A stretch of 64,000 bases of DNA from Roseateles toxinivorans (lineage in GTDB: Bacteria > Pseudomonadota > Gammaproteobacteria > Burkholderiales > Burkholderiaceae_C), in the NCBI RefSeq assembly GCF_004362525.1, contig NZ_SNXS01000011.1, positions 1-64,000 on the forward strand. Direction: 5' to 3'. This document shows positions 26,416 to 37,424 of this stretch, piece after piece; within the stretch, counting starts at the first letter, position 1; each line of letters starts with the position of its first letter. Position numbers and translations under genes: made by a program. The notes below the pieces were generated by a model that saw only the letters and a program-made list of their open reading frames with translations, made no database searches and had not been told where the DNA came from.

Positions 26416-27066
26416 ATGAAGCCCACTCGCCTCGCCCTCATCCTGGCGCTCAGCCTCGCCGCCTCGGCACAGGCCGCACCGCTGACCAACGGCAGCCTGG
26501 AGTCCGGCGCCGCCGGCTTCATCCAGTCGGTGAACAGCGGCAACACGGCTAATAGCTGGACCGTCAGCCTGGCCAATATCGAGTATGTGAAGGCTGGCTA
26601 TGCCAGCAGTGGCGATGTCGTCGGCCCGGCCCAGGACGGCGACTGGTTTGTGGACCTGAACGGCACCCAGGGCCCCGGCCGCATCAGCCAGAGCTTCGAT
26701 ACCGTCGCCGGCCAGTGGTACCGGATCGACTACTACATATCCGGCAATGCCGGGCCCAATGGCAGCACCAGCGGCGGCAGCAAGACCTTGAACGCGCTGT
26801 GGAATGGTGGCGTGGCCGACAGCGCCAGCTACCTGCACCAGGTGGGCGACAAATGGAGCAACAACCGCTGGGAGGCCCATTCCTTCCTGGCGCAGGCGGT
26901 GGGCGCCAGCAGCACGCTGGGCTTCCAGAGCACCTCGTTCACCTATTCGGCGGCAGGCCCCTTCATCGACGCGATCACCGTCACCGCCGTGCCCGAGCCC
27001 GGCACCTATGCACTGATGCTGGTTGGCCTGGGCCTGATTGGCTTCGCCAAGCGCCGCCGCGGCTGA
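26416..27066 (+). CDS. DUF642-like PEP-CTERM protein
   Basis: A 216-residue exported protein: signal peptide (LALILALSLAASAQA), then a beta-sandwich with LTNGSLESGAAGF, DGDWFVDLNGTQGPGRISQSF and FIDAITVTAV, which resemble DUF642 carbohydrate-associated proteins. The tail is VPEPGTYALMLVGLGLIGFA followed by KRRRG, a PEP-CTERM signal. ATG 26416 has AGGAGAC upstream. A hairpin at 27088-27122 separates it from the glycerol transporter genes on the other strand. Confidence 0.85.
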   Translation: MKPTRLALILALSLAASAQAAPLTNGSLESGAAGFIQSVNSGNTANSWTVSLANIEYVKAGYASSGDVVGPAQDGDWFVDLNGTQGPGRISQSFDTVAGQWYRIDYYISGNAGPNGSTSGGSKTLNALWNGGVADSASYLHQVGDKWSNNRWEAHSFLAQAVGASSTLGFQSTSFTYSAAGPFIDAITVTAVPEPGTYALMLVGLGLIGFAKRRRG

Positions 27067-27087
27067 ACACCAAGGTCCGACAAGGCA

Positions 27088-27122
27088 AACGGCCGCACTG
27101 CCCTGGGGGCAATGCGGCCGTT
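27088..27122. terminator. strong hairpin between convergent PEP-CTERM and glpV genes
   Basis: Stem of fifteen bases with one mismatch: AACGGCCGCACTGCC pairs with GGCAATGCGGCCGTT across a five-base loop. It lies 21 bases after the PEP-CTERM stop and 35 after the glpV stop, so it could act in both directions. No long T run follows, so termination is inferred from shape and place. Confidence 0.65.
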
Positions 27123-27157
27123 GTACGTTCAGACGGTCGAAGGCGGCTGAAAGCGGT

Positions 27158-28888
27158 TCAGCGCACCTTGCCATCCTTCCAGGCATTGAGCAGCTTGTCA
27201 TAGGCGATCGTCTCGCCCTTGGGCTTTTCATTCGCCAGCTTGGCCCAGGGCGCGCCCTTGTCGGAGAGCCACTTCTTGGCGTCTTCCTTCTTGTTCAGCT
27301 TGGGCGGGCATTGCGCCATGCCGGCGCGCTCCAGGCGGCTCATCACCTGGTCCATTTCCTCGGCCAGAGTGTCCATCGCGCCCTGGGGCGTCTTCTCGCC
27401 GGTGACGGCCTGGGCCACGTTCTTCCACCACAGCTGGGCCAGCTTCGGATAGTCGGGAACGTTGGTGCCGGTGGGCGTCCAGGCCACACGGGCCGGGCTG
27501 CGATAGAACTCGACCAGGCCGCCCAGCTTGGGCGCCATGTCCGTCATCGCCTTGGAGCGGATGTCGGACTCGCGGATCGGCGTCAGGCCGACGATGGTCT
27601 TCTTCAGCGAGGTCGTCTTGGCGGTGACGAACTGGGCGTAGAGCCAGGCCGCGGCCACCTTGTTGGCGTCATGGTCCTTGAAGAAGGTCCAGGAGCCCAC
27701 GTCCTGGTAGCCGTTCTGCATGCCCTGCTTCCAGTACGGGCCGTTGGGGCCGGGGGCCATGCGCCACTTCGGTGTGCCGTCGGCATTGACGACCGGCAGG
27801 CCGGCCTTGGTCATGTCGGCGGTGAAGGCGGTGTACCAGAAGATCTGCTGCGCGATCTGGCCCTGGGCGGGTACCGGGCCGGCCTCGCCGAAGGTCATGC
27901 CCGAGGCTTCCTTCGGTGCGTACTTCTTCATCCAGTCCACATACTTGGTCAGCGCATAGACGGCCGCCGGCGAGTTGGTCGCGCCGCCGCGGCTGACCGA
28001 GGCGCCGACCGGCGTGCACTTGTCGGCCGCGACGCGAATGCCCCATTCATCGACCGGCATGCCGTTGGGGATGCCGATGTCGGCGGTGCCGGCCATCGAC
28101 AACCAGGCATCGGTGAAACGCCAGCCCAGGCTCGGGTCCTTCTTGCCGTAGTCCATATGGCCATAGATCGGCTTGCCGTCAATCGTCTTGACGTCTTCGC
28201 TGAAGAAGGCGGCGATGTCTTCATAGGCGCTCCAGTTCAGCGGCACGCCCAGGTCATAGCCGTACTTGGCCTTGAACTTGGTCTTCAGGTCCTCGCGGGC
28301 GAACAGATCGGCACGGAACCAGTACAGATTGGCGAACTGCTGGTCGGGCAGCTGGTAGAGCTTGCCGTCCGGCGCCGTGGTGAAGCTGGTGCCGATGAAG
28401 TCCTTGATGTCCAGCCCGGGATTGGTCCACTCCTTGCCTGCGCCGGCCATATAGTCGGTCAGGTTCATGATCTTGCCGTAGCGGTAGTGCGTGCCGATCA
28501 GGTCGGAGTCGCTGATCCAGCCGTCATAGATGGACTTGCCCGACTGCATCGAGGTCTGCAGCTTCTCGACCACGTCGCCTTCCTGGATCAGGTCGTGCTT
28601 GACCTTGATACCGGTGATCTCGGTGAAGGCCTTGGCCAGCGTCTTGCTCTCGTACTCGTGCGTGGTGATGGTCTCGGACACGACCGAGATCTCCTTCACG
28701 CCCTTGGCCTGCAGCTTCTTGGCCGCCTCGATGAACCACTTCATCTCGGCGATCTGCTGGTCCTTGGTCAGGGTCGAGGGCTGGAACTCGCTGTCCACCC
28801 ACTTCTTGGCTTCCGCCTCGCCGGCCCATGCATGGCCCGCCACCGCGCACGCGGCCGCCAGGGCCAGTGCTGTGTAGTGCATCTTCAT
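27158..28888 (-). CDS. glpV: glycerol ABC transporter substrate-binding protein
   Basis: A 576-residue periplasmic binding protein with a signal peptide ending near AVAGHAWA. The sequence is of the large solute-binding family (SBP type 1) with TGIKVKHDLIQEGDVVEKL, WYTAFTADMTKAG and VPDYPKLAQLWW. Its length and position after two permeases and DUF2160 match GlpV of the glycerol ABC transporter described in Rhizobium. It would deliver glycerol to GlpPQ. The start MKMHYTALALAAAC was chosen because the extension to 28945 (GTG) lacks signal-like sequence. Confidence 0.9.
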   Translation of the reverse strand: MKMHYTALALAAACAVAGHAWAGEAEAKKWVDSEFQPSTLTKDQQIAEMKWFIEAAKKLQAKGVKEISVVSETITTHEYESKTLAKAFTEITGIKVKHDLIQEGDVVEKLQTSMQSGKSIYDGWISDSDLIGTHYRYGKIMNLTDYMAGAGKEWTNPGLDIKDFIGTSFTTAPDGKLYQLPDQQFANLYWFRADLFAREDLKTKFKAKYGYDLGVPLNWSAYEDIAAFFSEDVKTIDGKPIYGHMDYGKKDPSLGWRFTDAWLSMAGTADIGIPNGMPVDEWGIRVAADKCTPVGASVSRGGATNSPAAVYALTKYVDWMKKYAPKEASGMTFGEAGPVPAQGQIAQQIFWYTAFTADMTKAGLPVVNADGTPKWRMAPGPNGPYWKQGMQNGYQDVGSWTFFKDHDANKVAAAWLYAQFVTAKTTSLKKTIVGLTPIRESDIRSKAMTDMAPKLGGLVEFYRSPARVAWTPTGTNVPDYPKLAQLWWKNVAQAVTGEKTPQGAMDTLAEEMDQVMSRLERAGMAQCPPKLNKKEDAKKWLSDKGAPWAKLANEKPKGETIAYDKLLNAWKDGKVR

Positions 28889-28982
28889 GTGTCTCGTCTC
28901 CTGTTGTCTGTCATGCGCTTCCCCCGGGTGCAGCGAGGATTCCACGGCCCCGGGGAAGCACCGGGCCGGATTCCTTTTGTAT

Positions 28983-29291
28983 TTATCCGCGTCGCATCAC
29001 GAAGGCCAGGGCAAACATCGACAGCACGAAGCTGATCCAGATGCTGGGCTCCTGCTCCAGCCCGAACCAAGCCATGAACTTGCCGGCCAGGCCAATGAAG
29101 ATCAGATTGATATAGGCCGCCGTCAGCAGCCCCACAAAGAGCCGGTCACCGCGCGTCGTCTGCATGGGCAGAAAGCCCTTGCGCATCGTCGTCGGCGACT
29201 TGATTTCCCACACCGTCATGCCAATCAGCATCAGCACGATGCAGCTGAAGAACACGGCGACCGGTGTCGTCCAAACCATCCAGTCAAACAC
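28983..29291 (-). CDS. glpU: DUF2160 small membrane protein
   Basis: A small membrane protein of about 102 residues with three hydrophobic segments (roughly WTTPVAVFFSCIVLMLIGM, FVGLLTAAYINLIFIGLAG and ISFVLSMFALAFVMRRG). DUF2160 is found beside the glycerol ABC transporter genes in alpha- and betaproteobacteria, but its function is unknown. GTG at 29291 was chosen because GGAGG lies five bases before it; the open frame begins with TTG at 29303, and the shine-dalgarno would then be inside it. Confidence 0.82.
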   Translation of the reverse strand: MFDWMVWTTPVAVFFSCIVLMLIGMTVWEIKSPTTMRKGFLPMQTTRGDRLFVGLLTAAYINLIFIGLAGKFMAWFGLEQEPSIWISFVLSMFALAFVMRRG

Positions 29292-29311
29292 AAATACCTC
29301 CAATCAGTTGA

Positions 29312-29340
29312 GGACAGAGCTTGCTGCGCAAGGTCTGTCC
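29312..29340 (-). promoter_or_regulatory. intercistronic hairpin between glpQ and glpU
   Basis: GGACAGA and TCTGTCC, with CTTG/CAAG inside and a five-base loop, form a stem of eleven paired bases interrupted by one mismatch. It lies in the short gap after glpQ. It may protect the upstream message or pause transcription. No T run follows. Confidence 0.5.
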
Positions 29341-29350
29341 CACAAAGTCT

Positions 29351-30155
29351 TCAGACACGCCCCATCGCAAAGCCCTTGGCGATGTAATGCCGGACGAACC
29401 AGATCACGATCGCACCGGGAACAATCGTCAGCACCCCAGCGGCTGCAAGCGTTGCCCAGTCCATGCCCGAGGCCGAGACCGTGCGCGTCATCGTCGCCAC
29501 GATGGGCTTGGCATTGACGCTGGTCAGGGTGCGGGCCAGCAGCAACTCCACCCACGAGAACATGAAGCAGAAGAAGACCGCCACGCCAACCCCGGCCTTG
29601 ATCAGTGGCAGGAAGATGGTCAGGAAGAAGCGCGGGAAGGAGTAGCCGTCGATATACGCCGTCTCGTCGATCTCACGCGGAATGCCGCTCATGAAACCTT
29701 CCAGAATCCACACCGCCAGCGGCACATTGAACAGCAGATGGGCCAGGGCCACGGCGATATGCGTGTCCATCAGCCCCAGGGTCGAATAGAGCTGGAAGAA
29801 GGGCAAGAGGAAGACGGCCGGCGGCGTCATCCGGTTCGTCAGCAGCCAGAAGAACACATGCTTGTCGCCCAGGAATGAATAGCGCGAGAAGGCATAGGCC
29901 GCCGGCAGGGCCACGGTGATGGAGATCACACAGTTGATGGCCACATAGGTCAGGCTGTTCAGATAGCCCGAGTACCAGGAGGCATCGGTGAAGATGGTCT
30001 TGTAGTTGTCCCAGGTGAAGTGCTGCGGGAAGAACGAGAAGCTGGACAGGATCTCCGCATTCGTCTTGAAGCTCATGTTCACCATCCAGTAGATGGGCAA
30101 CAGTGCGAAGACGATGTAGCAGAACAGAAAGATCGTCCGCTTTTGGAAGGGCTGC

Positions 30156-30163
<8 letters not shown>
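29351..30163 (-). CDS. glpQ: glycerol ABC transporter permease GlpQ
   Basis: A 270-residue inner-membrane permease of the MalG type with about six hydrophobic helices. The coupling element EGFMSGIPREIDETAYIDG is the conserved EAA loop that docks on the ATPases. The helix after VNMSFKTNAE and the NRMTPPAVFLLPFF segment are characteristic of this family. The gene starts just before the glpP stop (8-base overlap at 30156-30163) in the glpSTPQ order. Function follows from the operon and family; the substrate is taken from the glpD/glpK context. Confidence 0.9.
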
Positions 30164-31046
<883 letters not shown>

Positions 31047-31077
31047 GTCTGCCCCTCGTCTGCGGCGTACCGCATCC

Positions 31078-31094
31078 GATCCCCCGAGGGGATC
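31078..31094 (-). promoter_or_regulatory. intercistronic hairpin between glpT and glpP
   Basis: Perfect seven-base stem GATCCCC / GGGGATC with a three-base loop, followed by a second GC-rich stem around 31097-31114. It lies in the only long gap of the transporter operon. It might limit or stabilise parts of the message. Confidence 0.45.
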
Positions 31095-31137
31095 TCGCCC
31101 GCCTTGGGGCGGCCCGGCGTCGGGCTCGCAATCGTGC

Positions 31138-32213
31138 TCATGCCAGCAACTCCTCATTCTTGTAAAAGCAGCTGTGCGTGCCCAGCACCTGGAACCAGGC
31201 CTGCTCGCCGGCCTTGGGCTGGGCCTGATCGGGCGCCAGCCGCGCCTTCAGCACCTGTTCACCGATGCGGGCCGTCACCAGCACATAGGTGCCGATGTCC
31301 TGCACCTGGGTCACCTGCACCGGCAACGAACCCGGCGCCCCGGCGGCGGTCAGCGCCACATACTCGGGGCGCACGCCCAGCTTCAGATCGCCCTCCGGCA
31401 GATGCAGGCCCTTGTCCAGGGCCAGGAATTGACCGGCAATCTGCAGCTGGCCGTTCTTGGCGATGACGGGCAGGAAGTTCATGCCCGGCGAGCCGATGAA
31501 GTGGCCGACGAAGGTGTGCTGCGGCCGCTCGAACAGCGCCTCGGCGCTGCCCACCTGGACGGCGCGGCCGCGAGTCATCACCACCACCTGGTCGGCGAAG
31601 GTCAGCGCCTCGACCTGGTCATGGGTGACGTAGATCAAAGTCAGCTTCAGCTCGTGGTGGATCTGCTTGAGCTTGCGGCGCAGCTGCCATTTCAGGTGCG
31701 GATCAATCACCGTCAGCGGCTCGTCGAACAGCACGGCCGAGACATCGGAGCGCACCAGGCCGCGCCCCAGGCTGATCTTCTGCTTGGCGTCGGCGCTGAG
31801 GTTGGCGGCGCGCTGGTCCAGCTGGCCACTCATCTCCAGCATCTCGGCAATCACGCCGACGCGCTGCTTGATCTGTGCCTCCGGCACCTTGCGATTGCGC
31901 AGCGGGAAGGCGAGATTCTCGGCCACCGTCATCGTGTCGTAGATCACCGGGAACTGGAACACCTGGGCGATATTGCGCGCCTGCGGTGACGAAGCGGTGA
32001 CATCAACCCCGTCGAACTTCACCGTGCCATGCGAGGGCTGCAGCAGGCCCGACATGATGTTGAGCATCGTCGTCTTGCCGCAGCCCGAGGGGCCCAGCAG
32101 CGCATAGGCACCGCCATCGGCAAACGTCATCTTCAGCGGCAGCAAGGCGTAGTCGCTGTCTTCCTTCGGGTTGGGCCCATAGGCATGGGCCAGGTCCAGA
32201 TCAATGCGTGCCA

Positions 32214-32214
<1 letters not shown>
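31138..32214 (-). CDS. glpT: glycerol ABC transporter ATPase GlpT (degenerate signature)
   Basis: A 358-residue ABC ATPase with a C-terminal TOBE-like domain (GVRPEYVALTA). Walker A is GPSGCGKTT (41-49), the Q-loop FQFPVIYDTM, Walker B VLFDEPLTVID with Glu165, and the H-loop VTHDQ has His198. The signature is LSADA (139-143) instead of LSGGQ. It is expected to pair with GlpS, which has the opposite defects. The start overlaps the glpS stop by one base. The asymmetry is described in the findings. Confidence 0.92.
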
Positions 32215-33287
<1,073 letters not shown>

Positions 33288-33306
33288 GGCTGCTGCTTCG
33301 AACGCG

Positions 33307-34881
33307 TCACGCGGCCGCTCCTTGGTTTGATAGGGTCATCCATTGCCTCACGGCCTCGCGCTGGGCTTCCGTGTAGTGCAGGCCCAGCTTGGAGCGACGC
33401 CACAACACATCGTCGGCGCTGCTCACCCATTCCTCGCGCTGCAGATAGTGCAGCTCGATTTCGTACAGGCCCGGGGCCACCTCTTGCCCAAGATCGGCAA
33501 GCGACTGGGATGCGGCGATCAGATGGTCGATGCGCGAGCCATAGGCCCGTGCCCACCGGCGCGCCACATCGGCCGGCAGCCAGGGATGGCGCGTTTGGAC
33601 GGCGGCCACAAAGCGCTCGAAGTCGGTGTCAGGCCGCTGCGCCGCGCCGATCCAACCGGACAGGTCGCCGCCGGGCAGAAACGCACCCTGTGTCCAGGCC
33701 GCGCGGCGCTGGCCCAGCATGTCACCGAGCAGATCGGCGGCGTCTTCGGCCAGCTTGCGGAAGGTGGTGATCTTGCCGCCCCAGACGCTCAGTAGCGGCG
33801 CGCCGTCGCGCTGCGGCTCGAGCAGATAGTCGCGGGTCACCGCCGACGGATCGCCCGAGGCATCGTCCAGCAGCGGGCGCACGCCGGCATAGCTCCAAAC
33901 CACATCGTCATTGCTGATCGGCTGCTTGAAGTAGCGCGAGGCCTGCTCGCACAAGTACGCCTGCTCGTCGGCGGCAATGCGCGCCACGCCGGGGTCGCCC
34001 TGCAGCTCGACGTCGGTGGTGCCTATCAGCGTGAAGTCGCGCTCGTAGGGGATCGCGAAGATGATGCGCTTGTCGGGGTTCTGGAAGATGTAGGCGTGGT
34101 CATGCTCGAAGGCGCGCTTGACGATGATGTGGCTGCCCTTGACCAGGCGCAGGCTCTTGGTGGCCAGTGTCTCGCCTCGCGCCGGCCGCGCCACGCCGCG
34201 CAGGAATGACTCGGCCCAGGGGCCGGCGGCATTGACCAGCGCTCGGGCACGGACGGTTCTCTTGTTTCCCTGAGCATTCTGCAAGGTGGCCGTCCAGCCC
34301 TCGGCATCGCGCTGCGCCTCGACGCAGGCGGTGCGCGTCAGTATGGTCGCGCCATGGCGTTGCGCGTCCAGCGCGTTCAGCAGCACCAGGCGGGCGTCGT
34401 CCACCCAGCCATCGGAATAGACAAAGCCCCGTGTGTATTGCGACTTCAGCGGCGCGCCCAGCGGGCTGCTGCGCAGATCGACGCCATTGGAGCCCGGCAG
34501 CACCTCGCGGCGGGCCAGATGGTCGTACATGAACAGGCCGATGCGGATCATCCAGGCCGGGCGCATCGCCGCGTCATGGGGCATCACGAAACGCAGCGGC
34601 CACATGATGTGGGGTGCGCTCTTCAGCAGCACCTCGCGCTCCTGCAAGGCCTTGCGCACCAGCGAGAACTCGTAGTACTCGAGATAGCGCAGCCCGCCGT
34701 GTATCAGCTTGGTCGAGGACGACGAGGTGTGCGAGGCCAGGTCGTCGCGCTCGACCAGCAAGACCTTCCAGCCCCGGCCGGCCATGTCACGGGCGATGCC
34801 TGCGCCATTGATGCCGCCGCCGACGACAAGCACGTCGTAGGCATCGGGCGCGGTGGGCTGTGGGTCGAGTTGGGCACTCAA
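33307..34881 (-). CDS. glpD: glycerol-3-phosphate dehydrogenase
   Basis: A FAD-dependent enzyme of about 524 residues that oxidises sn-glycerol 3-phosphate to dihydroxyacetone phosphate at the membrane and feeds electrons to quinone. The FAD-binding GGGINGAGIARDMAGRG is near the N-terminus, followed by SSSTKLIHGGLRYLE, and the conserved WGGKITTFRKLAEDA near the C-terminus. I chose TTG 34881 because GGAGA lies 8 bases upstream; the frame is open to 35013 but that stretch holds the operator repeats. First gene of the glp transporter operon. Confidence 0.92.
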   Translation of the reverse strand: MSAQLDPQPTAPDAYDVLVVGGGINGAGIARDMAGRGWKVLLVERDDLASHTSSSSTKLIHGGLRYLEYYEFSLVRKALQEREVLLKSAPHIMWPLRFVMPHDAAMRPAWMIRIGLFMYDHLARREVLPGSNGVDLRSSPLGAPLKSQYTRGFVYSDGWVDDARLVLLNALDAQRHGATILTRTACVEAQRDAEGWTATLQNAQGNKRTVRARALVNAAGPWAESFLRGVARPARGETLATKSLRLVKGSHIIVKRAFEHDHAYIFQNPDKRIIFAIPYERDFTLIGTTDVELQGDPGVARIAADEQAYLCEQASRYFKQPISNDDVVWSYAGVRPLLDDASGDPSAVTRDYLLEPQRDGAPLLSVWGGKITTFRKLAEDAADLLGDMLGQRRAAWTQGAFLPGGDLSGWIGAAQRPDTDFERFVAAVQTRHPWLPADVARRWARAYGSRIDHLIAASQSLADLGQEVAPGLYEIELHYLQREEWVSSADDVLWRRSKLGLHYTEAQREAVRQWMTLSNQGAAA

Positions 34882-34893
34882 GGGCTGTCTCCG

Positions 34894-34995
34894 TAGCGAA
34901 TTTTGGTTCGCTATTGTGTTCTTCTTTTTTCTTTTTAACTCCTTTTGGTTCGTTTTATCGCAGGGTTTTCCCTCGATGTGATTCGTTTCGGTTCG
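34894..34995. promoter_or_regulatory. glpD/glpR intergenic operator region
   Basis: The divergent gap between glpD and glpR holds TAGCGAA-N6-TTCGCTA (34894-34913) and three copies of GGTTCG followed by a T-rich stretch (34905, 34947, 34990), spaced 42 and 43 bases, close to four helical turns. A reverse-oriented AACCAAAACG follows at 35013. Such repeats are typical of DeoR-family GlpR operators. GlpR is encoded next to it. Confidence 0.6.
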
Positions 34996-35064
34996 CTTTA
35001 GGCTAGCCAACAAACCAAAACGGTGCGTCCGGCCCCGCTCCGCGGCCCCCTACACTCTCGTTCC

Positions 35065-35829
35065 ATGATTCCCAATCCCCGTCAGAACGACCTGCTGCAG
35101 GAGGTACGCGCCCGCGGTTCGGTCAGCGTCGAGGCGCTGGCCGAGAAGTTCGGCGTGACCCTGCAGACGGTGCGCCGCGATGTGCAGCGCATGGCCGAGG
35201 CCGGCCTGGTGGCGCGCTTTCACGGCGGTGTGCGCGTGCCGTCCAGCACCACCGAGAACATTGCCTATCGCCAGCGTCAGGCGCTGCAGGCCGATGGCAA
35301 GGCGCGCATCGCCAAGGCGATCGCGGCGCGCATTCCGGCCGGCAGCTCGCTGTTCCTGAACCTGGGCACGACCACCGAGGCGGTGGCCCGCGAGCTGCTG
35401 CACCACAAGGGCCTGCGCGTCATCACCAACAACCTGAATGTGGCCACCATCCTCAGCGACAACACCGATTGCGAGCTGGTGATGGTGGGTGGCACGGTGC
35501 GCGCCCGCGACCGCGGCGTGGTTGGCGAGGCGGCGGTGGACTTCATCCGCCAGTTCAAGGTGGACATCGGCCTGGTCGGCATCTCGGGCATAGAGGCCGA
35601 CGGCACCCTGCGCGACTTCGACTACCGCGAGGTGATGGTGGCCCGCGCCATCATCGAACACTCGCGCCAGGTCTGGCTGGCCGCCGACCACAGCAAATTC
35701 AACCGCCCGGCCATGGCCGAGGTGGCGCAGCTGCAACAGCTGGACCTCTTGATCACCGACGAGGCGCCGCCGGAGCCCTTCCCTGCCCTGCTCAATGATG
35801 CAGGGGTGGAGCTGGTCGTTGCCGATTGA
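35065..35829 (+). CDS. glpR: DeoR family regulator, GlpR-like
   Basis: A 254-residue regulator. The N-terminal HTH has LLQEVRARGSVSVEALAEKFGVTLQTVRRDVQ, and the sugar-phosphate-sensing domain contains FLNLGTTTEAVARELL, VVGEAAVDFIRQFKVD and the terminal LLITDEAPPE. In this family glycerol 3-phosphate or a related phosphate is the inducer. It is divergent from glpD and 97 bases before glpK, with which it may form one transcript. ATG 35065 fits the HTH. Confidence 0.92.
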   Translation: MIPNPRQNDLLQEVRARGSVSVEALAEKFGVTLQTVRRDVQRMAEAGLVARFHGGVRVPSSTTENIAYRQRQALQADGKARIAKAIAARIPAGSSLFLNLGTTTEAVARELLHHKGLRVITNNLNVATILSDNTDCELVMVGGTVRARDRGVVGEAAVDFIRQFKVDIGLVGISGIEADGTLRDFDYREVMVARAIIEHSRQVWLAADHSKFNRPAMAEVAQLQQLDLLITDEAPPEPFPALLNDAGVELVVAD

Positions 35830-35839
35830 ACGGATCGCT

Positions 35840-35890
35840 CCCGGATTGCATCCGGGCTACAACTGACCCGTAGCCCGGATGCAATCCGGG
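35840..35890. repeat. REP-like 21-bp inverted pair between glpR and glpK
   Basis: CCCGGATTGCATCCGGGCTAC is followed after nine bases by its exact reverse complement. The same unit occurs once at 44634 and as a second inverted pair at 48029. It is a palindromic intergenic repeat (BIME-like) that would form a strong hairpin between glpR and glpK. Confidence 0.85.
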
Positions 35891-35926
35891 GCCATACCGC
35901 CACAAGAACCGCCCACGGAGACCCTG

Positions 35927-37420
35927 ATGACCTATCTCCTCGCCCTCGACCAAGGCACGTCCAGCTCCCGCTCCATCGTGTTCGACGCCCAAGGCCATAT
36001 CGTCGCGATGGCGCAACGCGAGTTCCGCCAGATCTTCCCGCAGCCGGGCTGGGTCGAGCACGACGCGACGGAAATCTGGCACAGCCAGCTGGCCACGGCG
36101 CGCGAGGTGCTGACCAAGGCCGGGCTGAAGGCCGGCGATATCCACGCCCTGGGCATCACCAACCAGCGCGAAACCACTGTGGTGTGGAGTCGCAAGACCG
36201 GCCTGCCCATCTATTCGGCAATCGTCTGGCAGGACCGCCGCGCCGAGCCCACCTGCGCGGCGCTGCGCGAACAGGGCCTGACCCCGGTGGTGCAGCGCAA
36301 GACCGGCCTCGTCATCGACGCCTATTTCTCCGGCACCAAGCTCAAGTGGATTCTCGACAACGTGGCCGGCGCCCGCGAGCAGGCGGCGCGCGGCGAGCTG
36401 GCCTTCGGCACGATCGACTCCTGGCTGGTCTGGCAGCTGACGAATGGCCAGGTCCATGCCACCGATGTCAGCAATGCCTCGCGCACGATGCTGTTCAATG
36501 TGCACAGCAACGAATGGGATGCCGAGCTGCTGCAGGCGCTGGACATTCCGCCCGAGGTGCTGCCCGCAGTCCACCCATCCGCCCACGACTTCGGCCGCGT
36601 GGCCGCCGAGCATCTGGGCGGCGAGATCGAGATAGGCGGCATTGCCGGCGACCAGCAATCGGCCCTGTTCGGCCAGGCCTGCTTCAAGGCCGGCATGGCC
36701 AAGAACACCTATGGCACCGGCTGCTTCATGCTGATGCACACCGGCGCGCAGTTCCAGAGCTCGGGCAATGGGTTGATCACCACCAGCGCGGCGCAGGCCT
36801 CGCGCACGCCCGAGTTCGCGCTGGAGGGCAGCGTCTTCATCGGCGGCGCCGTCGTGCAGTGGCTGCGCGATGGTCTTCAAGCGATCAAGGGCAGCGGCGA
36901 GGTGCAGGGCCTGGCCGAAAGCGTGCCCGATGCCGGCGGCGTGATGTTCGTGCCGGCCTTCACCGGCCTGGGCGCGCCCTACTGGAATGCCGAGGCGCGC
37001 GGAACAATCGTCGGCCTGACCCGCGGCTCCACCGTCGCCCACATTGCTCGCGCCGCGCTGGAATCGATCGCCTTCCAGAGCGCAGCCCTGTTGCTGGCGA
37101 TGAGCCGTGATGCGGTGGCGGCCGGCGGCGCACCGGTATCTGAGCTGCGCGTCGATGGCGGCGCCTGCGTCAACAACCTGCTGATGCAGTTCCAGGCTGA
37201 TCTGCTGGGCATTCCGGTGGTGCGACCCAAGGTGATAGAGACCACCGCGCTGGGCGCGGCCTATCTGGCCGGCCTGTCGACCGGGCTGTACGGCAATCTG
37301 GACGAGCTGAGCCGCCACTGGCAGGCCGAGCGGGTGTTCCACCCGACGATGCCGCGCGAGCGCGCGCAGGAGCTGATGGCGCAGTGGGAGCGCGCCGTGC
37401 GGCAGACCACGGCAACCTGA
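35927..37420 (+). CDS. glpK: glycerol kinase
   Basis: A 497-residue enzyme that phosphorylates glycerol to sn-glycerol 3-phosphate. The FGGY-family fold is clear: [16 protein letters not shown] at the start, [42 protein letters not shown], the [19 protein letters not shown] loop and the C-terminal [13 protein letters not shown]. It completes the GlpSTPQ-GlpK-GlpD pathway. ATG 35927 with CGGAG upstream was chosen; the earlier open frame runs into the REP element. The gene ends four bases before the kinase at 37425 on the other strand. Confidence 0.95.
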   Translation: MTYLLALDQGTSSSRSIVFDAQGHIVAMAQREFRQIFPQPGWVEHDATEIWHSQLATAREVLTKAGLKAGDIHALGITNQRETTVVWSRKTGLPIYSAIVWQDRRAEPTCAALREQGLTPVVQRKTGLVIDAYFSGTKLKWILDNVAGAREQAARGELAFGTIDSWLVWQLTNGQVHATDVSNASRTMLFNVHSNEWDAELLQALDIPPEVLPAVHPSAHDFGRVAAEHLGGEIEIGGIAGDQQSALFGQACFKAGMAKNTYGTGCFMLMHTGAQFQSSGNGLITTSAAQASRTPEFALEGSVFIGGAVVQWLRDGLQAIKGSGEVQGLAESVPDAGGVMFVPAFTGLGAPYWNAEARGTIVGLTRGSTVAHIARAALESIAFQSAALLLAMSRDAVAAGGAPVSELRVDGGACVNNLLMQFQADLLGIPVVRPKVIETTALGAAYLAGLSTGLYGNLDELSRHWQAERVFHPTMPRERAQELMAQWERAVRQTTAT

Positions 37421-37424
37421 GGCC

